Positions 43,915 to 54,053 of a stretch of DNA of 64,000 nt are shown piece by piece; the first letter of the stretch is position 1, and every line of letters begins with the position of its first letter. Source of the DNA: Streptomyces sp. Q6. Its GTDB lineage: Bacteria; Actinomycetota; Actinomycetes; Streptomycetales; Streptomycetaceae. The stretch is taken from the NCBI RefSeq assembly GCF_036967205.1, contig NZ_CP146022.1:2666001-2730000 (forward strand). The letters are read 5' to 3'. The notes under the pieces were generated by a model that saw only the letters and a list, made by a program, of their open reading frames with translations, ran no database searches and had not been told where the DNA came from. The position numbers were made by a program, and so were the translations under genes.

Positions 43915-45069
43915 ATGCCCCAGCACGTGCCTTCGTCGCTGCGCACCGCGTCCCCACCCGGCGCGCAGCGGCTTCCGGCAGGTCCCCCACCACCGCGCCG
44001 GATCGTGTTCCTCGCCCACCGCGACCTGGGCAACCCGGCCGCGGGCGGGTCCGAACTGCTCGTCGACCGGCTCGCCGACGGGCTGACGCGCCAGGGTCAC
44101 CAGGTGACGCTGCTGTGCGGCGGGCCGGCCGCGTACCGCGACTACCGCGTGGTGTCGGCGGGCGGCCAGGCCGGCCACTACCTGCGCGCACGCTCGGCGT
44201 TCGCCCGTCAGGTCGGCGACTGCGATCTGCTGGTCGAGGTCTGCAACGGCATGCCGTACCTGGCGCCGCTGTGGCACCACGGCCCGACGCTCTGCCTGGT
44301 CAACCACGTCCACACGGACCTGTGGCGGATGCGGCTGCGCGGGCCGCTGGCGCCCGCGGCCCACCTCGGCCGAAGACTTGAGCACTGGGCCCTGTCCGGG
44401 GTCGCCCAGCGCCGCAATCTGCTCGTCGCCGTCTCGCCGTCGACGGCGAACGCCCTGCACGGCATCGGTGTGGACCCGGCGCGCATCCGCCTCGTCCCGA
44501 ACGGGGTCGAGGAGCCGGGCCCGCGCGCCGACCGGTCCCCCGAGCCGCTCTTCCTGGCGATGGGCCGGCTCGTCGAGTACAAGCGGATCGATCTGCTCCT
44601 GCGGCTGTGGGAGCGGGTGCGTCCGGTGACCGGCGGTCGCCTGGTGATCGTCGGCGACGGTCCGGAAGGCGCCCGACTGCGTCAACTGGCGGGTGCCGGA
44701 GTCGAGTTCGCGGGCCATGTCTCCGAGGCCGACAAGCACCGGCTGCTGTGCGAGGCGTGGCTGCTGCTGCACCCGTCGGCCGTCGAGGGATGGGGTCTGG
44801 TGATCACGGAGGCGGCGGCCCGCGGCACGCCAGCGGTCGGCTTCGACGTGCCCGGCGTGCGCGACTCCGTCGAGGACGGCGTCACCGGCCTGCTCGCCCA
44901 CGGCGACTCGTCGTTCGCGGCGGCCTGGTGCACCCTCGCCCTGTCCACGCACCGCCGCGAGCTCATGGGCAAGGCGGCGGAGGAGCGCGCGTCGGCGTAC
45001 CGCTGGGCGCACTCCGTACGGCAGTTCAGAAGCGTGGCCGCGGAGGCGGTGAGGGGCTGGGCGCCGTGA
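43915..45069 (+). CDS. GT4 family glycosyltransferase
   Basis: This is a 384-residue GT-B glycosyltransferase. Donor-site motifs are FLAMGRLVEYKRIDLLLRLW, VIVGDGPEGARL and, near residue 285, PSAVEGWGLVITEAAARGTP with the conserved E-x7-E. The acceptor half starts with FLAHRDLGNPAAGGSE. There are no membrane helices, so it acts at the inner face of the membrane with a nucleotide sugar. It is the first gene of the ten-gene run, and its stop overlaps the next start by 4 bp. Confidence 0.88.
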   Translation: MPQHVPSSLRTASPPGAQRLPAGPPPPRRIVFLAHRDLGNPAAGGSELLVDRLADGLTRQGHQVTLLCGGPAAYRDYRVVSAGGQAGHYLRARSAFARQVGDCDLLVEVCNGMPYLAPLWHHGPTLCLVNHVHTDLWRMRLRGPLAPAAHLGRRLEHWALSGVAQRRNLLVAVSPSTANALHGIGVDPARIRLVPNGVEEPGPRADRSPEPLFLAMGRLVEYKRIDLLLRLWERVRPVTGGRLVIVGDGPEGARLRQLAGAGVEFAGHVSEADKHRLLCEAWLLLHPSAVEGWGLVITEAAARGTPAVGFDVPGVRDSVEDGVTGLLAHGDSSFAAAWCTLALSTHRRELMGKAAEERASAYRWAHSVRQFRSVAAEAVRGWAP

Positions 45070-45803
45070 CCGCGGCCGGGTTCAGGGACCCGTCGCCGCG
45101 CCGTTCCCTCACGCTCTTCCGCGCGTTCCTGCGCGAGCAGCGCGACCCCGAGGCGTGCTACGCGCTGCTCGCCAGGGACGCCGCCGACCAGGTGGAGGCG
45201 TACGGGAAGGTGGCCGGGAAGGTCGTCGTGGACGTCGGCGGCGGCAGCGGGCACTTCACCCGCGAGTTCCGGGCGCGCGGCGCCACGGGCATCCTCTTCG
45301 AGCCGGACACCGGCGAGCTGGGCCCGCGGCCGCCGGCGGCGACGGTCGTGGCGGACGGCTATCTGCTGCCGCTGGCCGACGGGTCGGCGGACGTCACGTT
45401 CTCCTCGAACGTCCTGGAGCACGTCGCCGACCGCGACACGTTCCTGAGCGAGCTCGTCCGGGTCACGCGTCCGGGCGGCCTGATCTACGTCTCGTTCACC
45501 AACTGGTTCTCACCCTGGGGCGGCCACGAGTGGGCGCCCTGGCACTACCTGGGCGCCGAGCGCGCGCAGGCCCGCTACCGGCGCCGCACGGGCAAGGCCC
45601 CCAAGCACACGCTGGGCGAGAACCTCTTCGCCCATCACATCGGGCCCACGCTGCGCCATGTCCGCGCCCGCGACGACGTGAGCGTCGTCTCGGCGCGCTC
45701 CCGCTACTGGCCGTTCCTCACCGAGGCGGTCGCGCGGGTGCCCGGGGTGCGCGAGTTCGCCACCTGGAACCTTCTCCTCATCCTCAGGCGGTGTCCCCCA
45801 TGA
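45066..45803 (+). CDS. class I SAM-dependent methyltransferase
   Basis: This is a 245-residue Rossmann methyltransferase. Motif I is VVVDVGGGSGHF at about residues 53-64, and the later motifs are FSSNVLEHV and VRVTRPGGLIYVSF. The GTG start overlaps the GT4 stop by 4 bp and its own stop overlaps the arabinosyltransferase start. In this setting a sugar or lipid-linked glycan is the likely acceptor. Confidence 0.88.
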   Translation: MTAAGFRDPSPRRSLTLFRAFLREQRDPEACYALLARDAADQVEAYGKVAGKVVVDVGGGSGHFTREFRARGATGILFEPDTGELGPRPPAATVVADGYLLPLADGSADVTFSSNVLEHVADRDTFLSELVRVTRPGGLIYVSFTNWFSPWGGHEWAPWHYLGAERAQARYRRRTGKAPKHTLGENLFAHHIGPTLRHVRARDDVSVVSARSRYWPFLTEAVARVPGVREFATWNLLLILRRCPP

Positions 45804-48800
45804 CGACCATGGTCCAGGCCCCACCCGCCGCGGCGACGAACCCGGAGCCCGGTCCGGGCCCGCGTTCGCGCCGCTGGCTGTTCACGTTCTGGGCCGTGCT
45901 GTTCGTCGCGTTCTGCGCGGTGCACCCGGGCCGGGCGACGTTCGAGACGAAGCTCGGCGTCGCGCTCGATCCGTGGCGGTTCATCGCGGACCTGGGCCAG
46001 TTGTGGCACGACAGAGCCGGGTTCGGCGGGATCGCGGACCAGTACATCGGCTACGCGTTCCCGATGCTGCCGTTCTACGGCCTGACCGATCTGCTGCACG
46101 TTCCGGTGTGGCTGGCGGAACGGCTGTGGCTGTCGATCGTCGTGACGGTCGCGTTCTGGGGCGCGCTGCGGCTGATGGAACGGCTGGGCGTCGGCACGCC
46201 GCGCAGCCGCCTGCTCGGCGCGGTCGCGTACGCGCTGTGGCCGACGTTCACGATCGTCGTCGGGTCGACCTCGGCGGCGGCCCTGCCGGGAGCCTTCCTT
46301 CCCTGGGTGCTGCTCCCGCTGACCAACCCCCTGACGTCCGGCCGCATCTCGGCGGTCCGGTCGGCGCTCCTCATTCCGTTCATGGGCGGTGTGAACGCGT
46401 CGTCGACCCTCGCCTCGCTCGTGCCGGTCGGCCTGTACCTCCTGTCCCGGCCGCCCTCCCCCCGTAAGCGGCAGCAGATCGCCTGGTGGATCCCGGCCGT
46501 GATCCTGGCGACGGCCTGGTGGGTGATCCCGCTGCTGCTGCTCGGCATCCACGGCGAGAACTTCCTTCCGTACGTGGAGAGCGCGCGGACCACGACCGAG
46601 ACGATGTCGGCGACGGAGACCCTGCGCGGCGCCGGCAACTGGGTGGCCTATCTGCATCTCGGCGACGCCTGGCTCCCGGCGGGCTGGACCGTGGCGACCG
46701 CCGCCGTCACGATCGTCTGCTCGGCGCTCGCGGCCGCGCTCGGCCTCGCGGGCCTGGCCCGCCGCGACGTGCCGGAGCGCCGCTGGCTGCTGCTCACCGT
46801 CATGACGGCGGCCCTCATCACCCTCGCCGGGTACGGGGGTTCGCTCGGCGCCCCCTTCCACGGCACGGTGCAGTCGTGGCTGGACGGGGGCCTCGCCCCG
46901 TTCCGCAACGTCTACAAGTTCGAGACGGGCCTCGCGCTCGCCCTCGTCCTCGGTCTCGCGCACCTCGTCGGCATCGCCACGGAGTCCCGGGGCACGCGCC
47001 CGCTGCGCGTCCGCGGGCACGCCCCGCTGATCGCCGCGATCCTGATCCTGCCGGGCCTGGCGTGGCCGTACCTCAACGGCTCGATCCTGCAACCGGGTTC
47101 GTTCCAGAAGCTCCCCACGTACTGGGAGACGACCGCCGACTGGCTGCACACGTACTCGCCCGACTCGCGCGCCCTGGTGGTCCCCGCGACGGCCCACGGC
47201 ATCTACACCTGGGGCTCGCCCATCGACCAGCCGCTCGACGTCCTCGCGGACTCCCGGTGGGCGCAGCGCGACTTCGTGCCGTTCGGCACGGCGGGCAACC
47301 GGCGCGCGCTCGACGCGGTCGAGCAGGCCCTGATGTCGGGCGTCGAAGTCCCGGGCCTCCAGGACTTCCTGAGCCGCGCGGGCCTCTACTACGTCGTGGT
47401 CCGCAACGACCTCGATCCGGACCAGTTCGGCTACGTCCCCACGGCCACGGTCAAGCGCACCCTCAGCGAGTCCGGCTTCCACCGCGTCACCGGCTTCGGG
47501 CCGATGATCACCGGCGGCCGTATCGCCGAGGACACGCCGACGCAGGTCGAGGGCCTGTACCCGCGCACCCGCTCCGTCGAGATCTACGCGCCCGCCACCG
47601 CCACCCAGCGCCCCGGCCAGGCCGGACTGCTGCCGGTGCGCAACACGGCGGAGGTCAGCGGCGGCCCCGAGTCGCTCCTGCCGCTCTCCGCCGACCCGTC
47701 CTTCCGCGACCGCCCGACCGTGCTGACCGGCGACAACCACCCCGGCATCGGAACTCCCGCCCTGCGTACGGCGGTCGACGGGCTGCGGCGCGCCGACACC
47801 CGGTTCGGCCTGGTCAACACCAACACCTCGTACCCGTACACCCCGAAGGAACGCAACAGCCCCGACGCCGCGCAGAACCCGGGCGAGGAGCCGAAGCAGC
47901 TGCTGCCCACCAAGGGCGGCGGCCACCAGACGACGGCCCGCATCGAGGGCGCGCGCTCGGTCACGGCGTCGTCCAGCGGCAACTGGCTGCTGTACCTCCC
48001 CCAGTTCGACCCGGTGAACGCGTTCGACGGCGACCCGGACACGGCGTGGGCCGAGGGCAGCCCGGACTCGGCGAACGGCGAGTGGCTGCGCATCGACTTC
48101 GACGGGCCGACCGACCTGCCCACCACGCTCGCCGTCACCCCGCTCCCGCAGGACGGCGTACGGGCGGCGCCCACCCGCATCCGTATCGAGACGGACAAGG
48201 GCTCGGCCACCGCCACCCTCCAGCCGGACGGCGAGCGGCAGCGCGTCGACTCGCCCGGCGGTACGGCGAAGTGGCTGAAGGTGACGATCCTCGACACCCA
48301 GCGCGTCCGCCCCGGTGTGACCGGCGCCGGCTTCTCCGACATCGAGATCCCGGGCGTCGAGGCGACCCGCTCGCTCGTCCTGCCCGCCGACTCCACGCGG
48401 GCCGACCGGTTCACCTTCCACCGCGCCACGGGCGACGGCGCCCTGACCCTCACCGACACGGAGTCCGACCTCGACCGTGTCTTCACCACCGAGTCCTCCG
48501 GCCGCTACACGTTCGAGGCGACGGCCACCCCGACCCCCACCGCGGCCCTCGACAAGCTCCTCTACGACGTGGCTCCCGACCAGCGCCGCGCGATCACGGC
48601 GACGGCCGATTCCACGGCGCGGATCGGCACGAACACCTCGGCCCGCAATCTGACCGACGGCGACCTGACCACGGCGTGGATCGCCGGCGACGACCCGACG
48701 ATCCACCTGCGCTGGCCGGACAAGCAGCCGGTCTCCACCCTCGTCCTGCCCGCGGCCGGCGGCCTGTCCACCCGGCCCGAGAAGATCGAGATCAGCAGCC

Positions 48801-50026
48801 CCGACGGCGCGGCGGTCGCCGGCGTCGACGAGAACGGGGTCGCCCACTTCGACCCGATCACCACCGACCGCCTCGACGTCACCGTCACGAGGACGGCGCC
48901 GCTCAAGGTCTACAACCCGATCGCGGACGAGGACCTCCAGCTCCCGGTCGGCCTGACCGAGGCCTACATCCCGACGCTCGACAAGTACCGCGTCCAACAG
49001 CCCACTCCGGAGCGGGAGTTCAAGCTCCCCTGCGGAAAGGGCCCGGCGGTCACGATCGACGGCACCCGCCACCGCACCTCCGCGCGGGGCACGCTCCGCG
49101 ACCTCACCGAGCGCCGCCCGGTCGACGTCACCCTGTGCGACACGCTCACCCTCCCGGCCGGCGAGCACACCCTCACCTCGTCCGGCGGCGGCGCGCTGGC
49201 CCTCACGGACATCGGCCTCACCCGCTCCGCGACGGACGCGGACGAGAGGACGACGCCCACCACCCGGGACCTGAGCATCCAGGACTGGCGGGGCGACCGC
49301 CGCCAGGTCCACGTCGGGGCGGGCGAGGCCACCTACCTGACCACCTACGAGAACGCCAACGACGGCTGGAAGGCCACCCTGAACGGCAAGGAGCTCACGT
49401 CCCTGCGCCTGGACGGCTGGCAGCAGGCGTGGCTGGTCCCCGGTGGCGCGAGCGGCACGGTCAAGCTGTCGTACGAGCCGGCCGGGACGTACGACATCGG
49501 GCTGATCGCGGCGGGCGTGGCCCTGCTCGCCCTGGGCGCCCTGGCCCTGTGGCGCCGCGAACCGCCCGAGCACCCCGAGCTCCCCGCGGAGCCACCGGCG
49601 CCCGGCTGGATCCTCGGCACGGTCGTCCTCACCCTCGTCGGGATCGTGATCGCGGGCCCGTGGGCGGCGCTCGTCCCGGCCCTGGCCCTGCTCGCGTGGA
49701 AACGCCACGCGCTGCTCGTACCGATCGCGTTCCTGGCGATGACGGCGGCGGGCGTCATCGCGGCGACGGGCGCGGGCCATCCGGTCCGCGAGGGGCAGGG
49801 CGCGTACAGCACGGCGGCCCAACTCCTGGCTCTGATCGCCTTGTTCGCGGCCCTGGTCACGCCCTACGCCACACGAACCCGCACCGATCAAGCCTCTCCG
49901 GACGCCGTGCGAGCCCCTCCGACGATCGAGGAGCGGAGTCCGGGACAGAGCACCGCGACCCGCACCCCCACGCGGGGAACCGCCTCCGGACAGGGCAAGA
50001 ACGCCGACGACGGGACCGCCCCATGA
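45800..50026 (+). CDS. DUF3367/AftD-like arabinofuranosyltransferase
   Basis: This is a 1408-residue membrane glycosyltransferase of the GT-C type. About eleven helices fill residues 30-430. A long extracytoplasmic part follows with two discoidin-like modules (FDGDPDTAWAEGSPDSANGE near residue 755; LTDGDLTTAWIAGDD near residue 950). Two or three helices lie near the C terminus. The layout is that of mycobacterial AftD, an alpha-(1->3)-arabinofuranosyltransferase that uses decaprenyl-phospho-arabinose. Streptomyces lacks arabinogalactan, so the real donor and glycan are uncertain. It is coupled on both sides by 4 bp overlaps. Confidence 0.85.
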   Translation: MTTMVQAPPAAATNPEPGPGPRSRRWLFTFWAVLFVAFCAVHPGRATFETKLGVALDPWRFIADLGQLWHDRAGFGGIADQYIGYAFPMLPFYGLTDLLHVPVWLAERLWLSIVVTVAFWGALRLMERLGVGTPRSRLLGAVAYALWPTFTIVVGSTSAAALPGAFLPWVLLPLTNPLTSGRISAVRSALLIPFMGGVNASSTLASLVPVGLYLLSRPPSPRKRQQIAWWIPAVILATAWWVIPLLLLGIHGENFLPYVESARTTTETMSATETLRGAGNWVAYLHLGDAWLPAGWTVATAAVTIVCSALAAALGLAGLARRDVPERRWLLLTVMTAALITLAGYGGSLGAPFHGTVQSWLDGGLAPFRNVYKFETGLALALVLGLAHLVGIATESRGTRPLRVRGHAPLIAAILILPGLAWPYLNGSILQPGSFQKLPTYWETTADWLHTYSPDSRALVVPATAHGIYTWGSPIDQPLDVLADSRWAQRDFVPFGTAGNRRALDAVEQALMSGVEVPGLQDFLSRAGLYYVVVRNDLDPDQFGYVPTATVKRTLSESGFHRVTGFGPMITGGRIAEDTPTQVEGLYPRTRSVEIYAPATATQRPGQAGLLPVRNTAEVSGGPESLLPLSADPSFRDRPTVLTGDNHPGIGTPALRTAVDGLRRADTRFGLVNTNTSYPYTPKERNSPDAAQNPGEEPKQLLPTKGGGHQTTARIEGARSVTASSSGNWLLYLPQFDPVNAFDGDPDTAWAEGSPDSANGEWLRIDFDGPTDLPTTLAVTPLPQDGVRAAPTRIRIETDKGSATATLQPDGERQRVDSPGGTAKWLKVTILDTQRVRPGVTGAGFSDIEIPGVEATRSLVLPADSTRADRFTFHRATGDGALTLTDTESDLDRVFTTESSGRYTFEATATPTPTAALDKLLYDVAPDQRRAITATADSTARIGTNTSARNLTDGDLTTAWIAGDDPTIHLRWPDKQPVSTLVLPAAGGLSTRPEKIEISSPDGAAVAGVDENGVAHFDPITTDRLDVTVTRTAPLKVYNPIADEDLQLPVGLTEAYIPTLDKYRVQQPTPEREFKLPCGKGPAVTIDGTRHRTSARGTLRDLTERRPVDVTLCDTLTLPAGEHTLTSSGGGALALTDIGLTRSATDADERTTPTTRDLSIQDWRGDRRQVHVGAGEATYLTTYENANDGWKATLNGKELTSLRLDGWQQAWLVPGGASGTVKLSYEPAGTYDIGLIAAGVALLALGALALWRREPPEHPELPAEPPAPGWILGTVVLTLVGIVIAGPWAALVPALALLAWKRHALLVPIAFLAMTAAGVIAATGAGHPVREGQGAYSTAAQLLALIALFAALVTPYATRTRTDQASPDAVRAPPTIEERSPGQSTATRTPTRGTASGQGKNADDGTAP

Positions 50027-51329
50027 CAACCCTGGACACCCCCCGGACCCGCGCCCCCCGCAGGGTCCCGTTCCCCACCGTCGACGAGATCGCCCGGCAC
50101 TGCCTCCAGGGCGAGGAACCCGAGACGGTGCACATCGAGGTCCACCTCACGGGCCGCCTCGACCCGGACCGCCTGACGACCGCGTTCACCGAGGCGCTGC
50201 GCCGCCATCCGCGCATCCTGATGCGGGAGGCGCACCGGCCCTGGTACGCGCGGCGTTACGAGTGGGAGCTGACCGGCGACCCGGACGTGCCGCCCGTGGC
50301 GTTCCCCGAGGCCACGCCCGACGCCCTCAAGGAGGCCCGCGTCCGGGCGCTCGCCGAGGCCCCGCCGCTCACCGCGTCGCCCCCGATCCGCCTGGAGGCG
50401 GTCGCGGACCCCGCGTCGGAGTCGGGCGCCACGGTCCTCTTCCTCACCATCAACCACACGGCTCTCGACGGTCCCGCGTGCCTGCGCGTCCTCGCCACCG
50501 CCGCGGAACTGTACGGCGGCCGCGACAACGCGCCCCCGCCGACGCAGCCCCCGCCCGCCGCGACCACGCCGCCCCCGACCTCCCCTCGACCTGGTCGCGG
50601 CCGGCCCGCGTCGCGCACGGCACACCCGAGCCGCGCCCCGGCAACGGCCTCCTGGTCTGCGAGCTGCCGGTGCCGCGCCGCCCCAAGGGCGCCCCCTACA
50701 CGGTGAACGACCAGCTCATGGTGGCCACGGCCCGGACCCTCGCCGACTGGAACGAGGAGCACGGCACGGCCCCGAGCCGGCGCAGGCCGCTGCGCATCAC
50801 GATGCCGGTGGACGACCGGCCCCGGGACGCGTCGATGCCCATCGGCAACGGCACCCGGCTGGTCGAGGTGCCCTTCACCCCGGCCGATCTGCGCCTGCCG
50901 ACGCCCCGCCTGCTGCACCTCACGTCCACCCGCACCACCGCCCTGAAGTCCGTGCCACGACCCCAACTCGGCCATGGCGCCGCTCTGTTGACGGCGCCGT
51001 ACGCGCCGGTCGCCTGGCGGGCGGCCGCCACCCGCGCCCTGCGCACGGCGGCCGCGCCCTGGACATCGACGACCCTGCTCAGCAACATCGGCCGCATCCC
51101 GTACCCGCTGGACTTCGGGGACGGCGGCCGGGCGAGCGCCGTGTGGTTCTCGGCGCCCGCCCGGATGCCGCGCGGCCTGACCTTCACCACCGCGTCCACG
51201 GCGGGCCGTCTGCACCTGGCCCTGCGCTGGTCGCGCACGCTCCTCGGCCACGGTGACGGGGCGCACCTGCGCGACCTGTTCGAGCACCACCTCCGCACGA
51301 CCCAGGAGGAAGCCGAGGAGGCACCATGA
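50023..51329 (+). pseudogene. condensation-domain/PapA-like acyltransferase, frameshifted
   Basis: The first half carries NHTALDG at residues 144-150, the second His replaced variant of the HHxxxDG active site of condensation and PapA-type acyltransferases. The second half (APYTVNDQLMVATARTLADW, TTLLSNIGRIPYPLDFGDGG) is in another frame. The break falls in a C-rich stretch, most simply at CCCCC 50572-50576. One added base gives a continuous 435-residue protein. The two ends still overlap their neighbours by 4 bp, which argues that the gene is really intact. It may acylate a surface glycan or lipid. Confidence 0.75.
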
Positions 51330-52045
51330 CGAGCACGCTCCCCGGGCTGCGGGACTTCTACGAGAACCCCGCCGTCCCGGTCGCCTCGGGCACCCCGCGC
51401 ACCCTGCGCCAGACCCGCGTCCTCGCGACCGCGCTGACCGGGACCCGGGCCGCCACGGTCCTCGACGTGGGCTGCGGCGACGGCTCGGCGGCGGCGGTCG
51501 CCGCCCGGCTGCTGCCCGGCCACCGGCTGATCGGCGTCGACTGGTCGCAGGACGCCCTGCGCCGCGCGGCGCCCCGCGTCCCGCACGTGGTACGGGGCGA
51601 ACTCACCGACCACGGGCTGCCGTTCAGGGACGGCGCCGCCGACGCGGTCCTGCTCTCCGAGGTCGTCGAGCACCTCGTCGACCCGGACGCGGCGCTCGAC
51701 GAGATCCGCCGCGTGCTGCGCCCCGGCGGCCATCTGATGCTCTCCACACCGAACCTGGCCGCCTGGTACAACCGCGCGCTGCTCCTCGCCGGAGTCCAGC
51801 CGGTCTTCTCCGAGGTGAGCCTGCGCGCGATCCACGGCCGCCCGGGGACGGAGGTCGTCGGCCATCTGCGCCTCTACACGGCGCGTGCGCTGCGCGAGTT
51901 CGTCGCCGCGTCCGGCTTCGAGGTCGTCCGCCTGACCGGGGCGCCCTTCCACGGAGTGCCCCGTGCGCTGCGCCCCCTGGACCGGCTCGCCTGCGCGGCA
52001 CCCGCCCTGGCCTCGATCCTCCTGCTGCACGCCCGAAGGACGTGA
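51326..52045 (+). CDS. class I SAM-dependent methyltransferase
   Basis: This is a 239-residue methyltransferase with motif I VLDVGCGDGSAAAVAA at about residues 45-60, then AVLLSEVVEHL and RRVLRPGGHLMLSTPN. It is similar in plan to, but distinct from, the one at 45066. The ATG overlaps the preceding stop. It probably modifies the same polymer or lipid. Confidence 0.88.
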   Translation: MTSTLPGLRDFYENPAVPVASGTPRTLRQTRVLATALTGTRAATVLDVGCGDGSAAAVAARLLPGHRLIGVDWSQDALRRAAPRVPHVVRGELTDHGLPFRDGAADAVLLSEVVEHLVDPDAALDEIRRVLRPGGHLMLSTPNLAAWYNRALLLAGVQPVFSEVSLRAIHGRPGTEVVGHLRLYTARALREFVAASGFEVVRLTGAPFHGVPRALRPLDRLACAAPALASILLLHARRT

Positions 52046-52051
52046 CCGGCG

Positions 52052-52981
52052 ATGCCCGCCGTGGCATGGGGAGTCGGCGCGGCGCTCCTCGCGAACACCC
52101 TGTACAGCGTCGGCTTCGTCCTGGAGAAACGTGCCCTCACCCGGCTGCCCGAAGTGAGCGTGCGCCGCCCGGCCCACCTCCTGCGCCAGGTGGTCACGAG
52201 CCCGCTGTGGCTCGCCGGTTCGATCGCCCTGGCCTCGGGGTTCGGCGCCCAGCTCGCCGTCTACCGGACGCTGCCCATCGCGGCGGCGCAGGGCATCTTC
52301 GTCTCGGGTCTGGTGCTGCTCCTGCTGCTGTCCTCGCGCCTCCTGGGCGAGCGCACCAGCGGCCGCGAGCGGTACGCGATCGGGGCGATCCTGGCGGCGC
52401 TGCTCATGGTGGTGCTCTCGCTGCGCGACGCCGGACAGGGCCAGGAGGCGATCGGCGGCCGGGCCCCGGCACCGCTGATCCTCACGGTCTGCGTCCCGTC
52501 GCTCGCCGCGGGCCTGTTCCTGTACGCGTCCGCGGAACGCAGGGCCCGCCACCGGCACCGGCTGCCGACCACGGGCGTCGAGTACGGCGTCGCGGTGGGC
52601 CTGCTCTACGGGGTGAGCTCACTGGCGATCAAGGGCGTGTCCGGGGTGCTCCCCGACGTGCCCGCCCTGTTCACGTCCCCCTACCCGTACCTCCTGCTGT
52701 GCACCGGGGCGTGCGGCCTCGTCATGTCGCAGGCGGCGCTGCAACGCTGCCGGGCCTCGCTGATCGTGCCGGTGTGCACGACGGTGACCTGCCTGTTCAC
52801 CGCCGTACTCGGCACCCTCGCGTTCGGCGAGTCACTGCCGCACGAACCGCTGCGGCTCGCGCTGCGCGTGGCGGGCACGGCCCTCGCGGTGGCCGTGCTC
52901 CTGCTGATGCCGAAGCACGACCCACCCCCCGCCTCCGCGTCCTCGTCCGACCCTCACCCCACCGGAGTTGCCGCCCCATGA
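52052..52981 (+). CDS. EamA/DMT-type multidrug or lipid-sugar transporter
   Basis: This is a 309-residue membrane protein with about nine or ten helices arranged as two halves, as in the drug/metabolite transporter group (GQAAL-type turns, ERTSGRERYAIGAILAALL and FTAVLGTLAFGESLP). In a glycan operon a role in flipping a lipid-linked sugar is possible, as for ArnE/F-like DMT proteins. A six-base gap separates it from the methyltransferase gene, and its stop overlaps the Trm112-like start. Confidence 0.75.
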   Translation: MPAVAWGVGAALLANTLYSVGFVLEKRALTRLPEVSVRRPAHLLRQVVTSPLWLAGSIALASGFGAQLAVYRTLPIAAAQGIFVSGLVLLLLLSSRLLGERTSGRERYAIGAILAALLMVVLSLRDAGQGQEAIGGRAPAPLILTVCVPSLAAGLFLYASAERRARHRHRLPTTGVEYGVAVGLLYGVSSLAIKGVSGVLPDVPALFTSPYPYLLLCTGACGLVMSQAALQRCRASLIVPVCTTVTCLFTAVLGTLAFGESLPHEPLRLALRVAGTALAVAVLLLMPKHDPPPASASSSDPHPTGVAAP

Positions 52982-53217
52982 CCCCCGACGACCCGCTGCT
53001 GAAGATCCTGGCCTGCCCGCTCGACAAAGGCCCGCTGCTGCTCGTGCCCGACGACGGCGCGCACGGCCAGGCCCTCTACAACCCGCGCCTGCACCGCCGC
53101 TACCCGATCGTCGACGGCATCCCGCAACTGCTGCCCTCCTCCGGCGAGCAGCTCCCCGAGGACGTCCACGAACAGCTCCTCAAACAGGTGGAGCAGGCGG
53201 GCCGGGCGACCCCATGA
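52978..53217 (+). CDS. Trm112-like zinc-ribbon protein
   Basis: This is a 79-residue protein of the Trm112 type (LLKILACPLDKGPLLLV, RRYPIVDGIPQLLP). It keeps only one Cys of the usual zinc cluster, so metal binding may be lost. Trm112 proteins support methyltransferases by direct contact, and this one is encoded between two methyltransferase genes with 4 bp overlaps on both sides. A partner role is therefore likely. Confidence 0.82.
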   Translation: MTPDDPLLKILACPLDKGPLLLVPDDGAHGQALYNPRLHRRYPIVDGIPQLLPSSGEQLPEDVHEQLLKQVEQAGRATP

Positions 53218-54053
53218 CGACGCTCGCCGCCCGCCTCGCCCCCTACCTCCCGGCCCGGCTGACCGCCGCGGCGGCCCGTGCCCTGTACCCGCGCTTCGAA
53301 CCGGAGCTGGCCCGCCTGGCCGACATGTCCCCGGCGGGCGGCACGTTCCGCACGGCGGTCGACGTCGGGGGCTGGTACGGGCCCTGGACCCACCGCCTCG
53401 CGGCCCGCGCCCGGCACGTCGTCACCCTCGAACCGGTCCCGCACCTCGCCCGTACGCTCACCGCCTCCGCACCCTCGAACGTCAAGGTCGTCCGGGCCGC
53501 GGCCAGCGACCGGCCGGGGACGGCGCCGCTGTGGCAGCCGCCGCACGACGAGCGCGGCGAACGCGGCGTCTCGTCCCTGGTCCGCCGCGCGGACCTGCAC
53601 GCGGAGACCGGCCACCAGGTCACCTGCGTCACGCTCGACGAACTCGCCCTGCGCGAGGTCGACCTGATGAAGATCGACGTGGACGGGGCCGAGCTACAGG
53701 TGCTGCGCGGCGCGAGCGCGCTGATCGCCCGCGACCGCCCGGCCCTCTTCATCGAGCTGGAGACCCGTATCCAGCCGATCGCGCCGGTCGTCGGCCATCT
53801 GCGGGCGCGGGGCTACGAGGGCTGGGTCCTGCCGGCGGACAGCTGGCTCCCGCTGCCCCGCTTCGACCTGGCGGCCCACCAGCGGGGCACGGCCCACATC
53901 GCGTCCCAGGGTCTCCTGCGCCGGGCCCTGACCCCGTCCGCCCGCCGCCCGCGCTATGTGAACTCGGTCCTCTTCCTTCCCGACGGGCGGGTCCCCGGCC
54001 GGGTGCGCGACCATGGGCGGCATGCCCCGTCGCCCGCCCACCGGACCCGCTGA
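53214..54053 (+). CDS. FkbM family methyltransferase
   Basis: This is a 279-residue FkbM-type O-methyltransferase. The SAM site begins AVDVGGWYGPWTHRLA near residue 48, and DLMKIDVDGAELQVLRGA near residue 150 is the family signature. LFIELETR follows. FkbM enzymes methylate hydroxyls of sugars or polyketides. It is the third methyltransferase of the operon. Its 3' end overlaps the next gene by 41 bp in another frame. Confidence 0.88.
   Translation: MTTLAARLAPYLPARLTAAAARALYPRFEPELARLADMSPAGGTFRTAVDVGGWYGPWTHRLAARARHVVTLEPVPHLARTLTASAPSNVKVVRAAASDRPGTAPLWQPPHDERGERGVSSLVRRADLHAETGHQVTCVTLDELALREVDLMKIDVDGAELQVLRGASALIARDRPALFIELETRIQPIAPVVGHLRARGYEGWVLPADSWLPLPRFDLAAHQRGTAHIASQGLLRRALTPSARRPRYVNSVLFLPDGRVPGRVRDHGRHAPSPAHRTR

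Noticed and set aside
45704-50029. Very long open frame (over 1400 codons) on the minus strand opposite the AftD-like gene
   Set aside because: It is a by-product of extreme third-position GC. The Arg/Gly/Val-rich translation has no family features, while the plus-strand frame has a clear membrane and domain layout.
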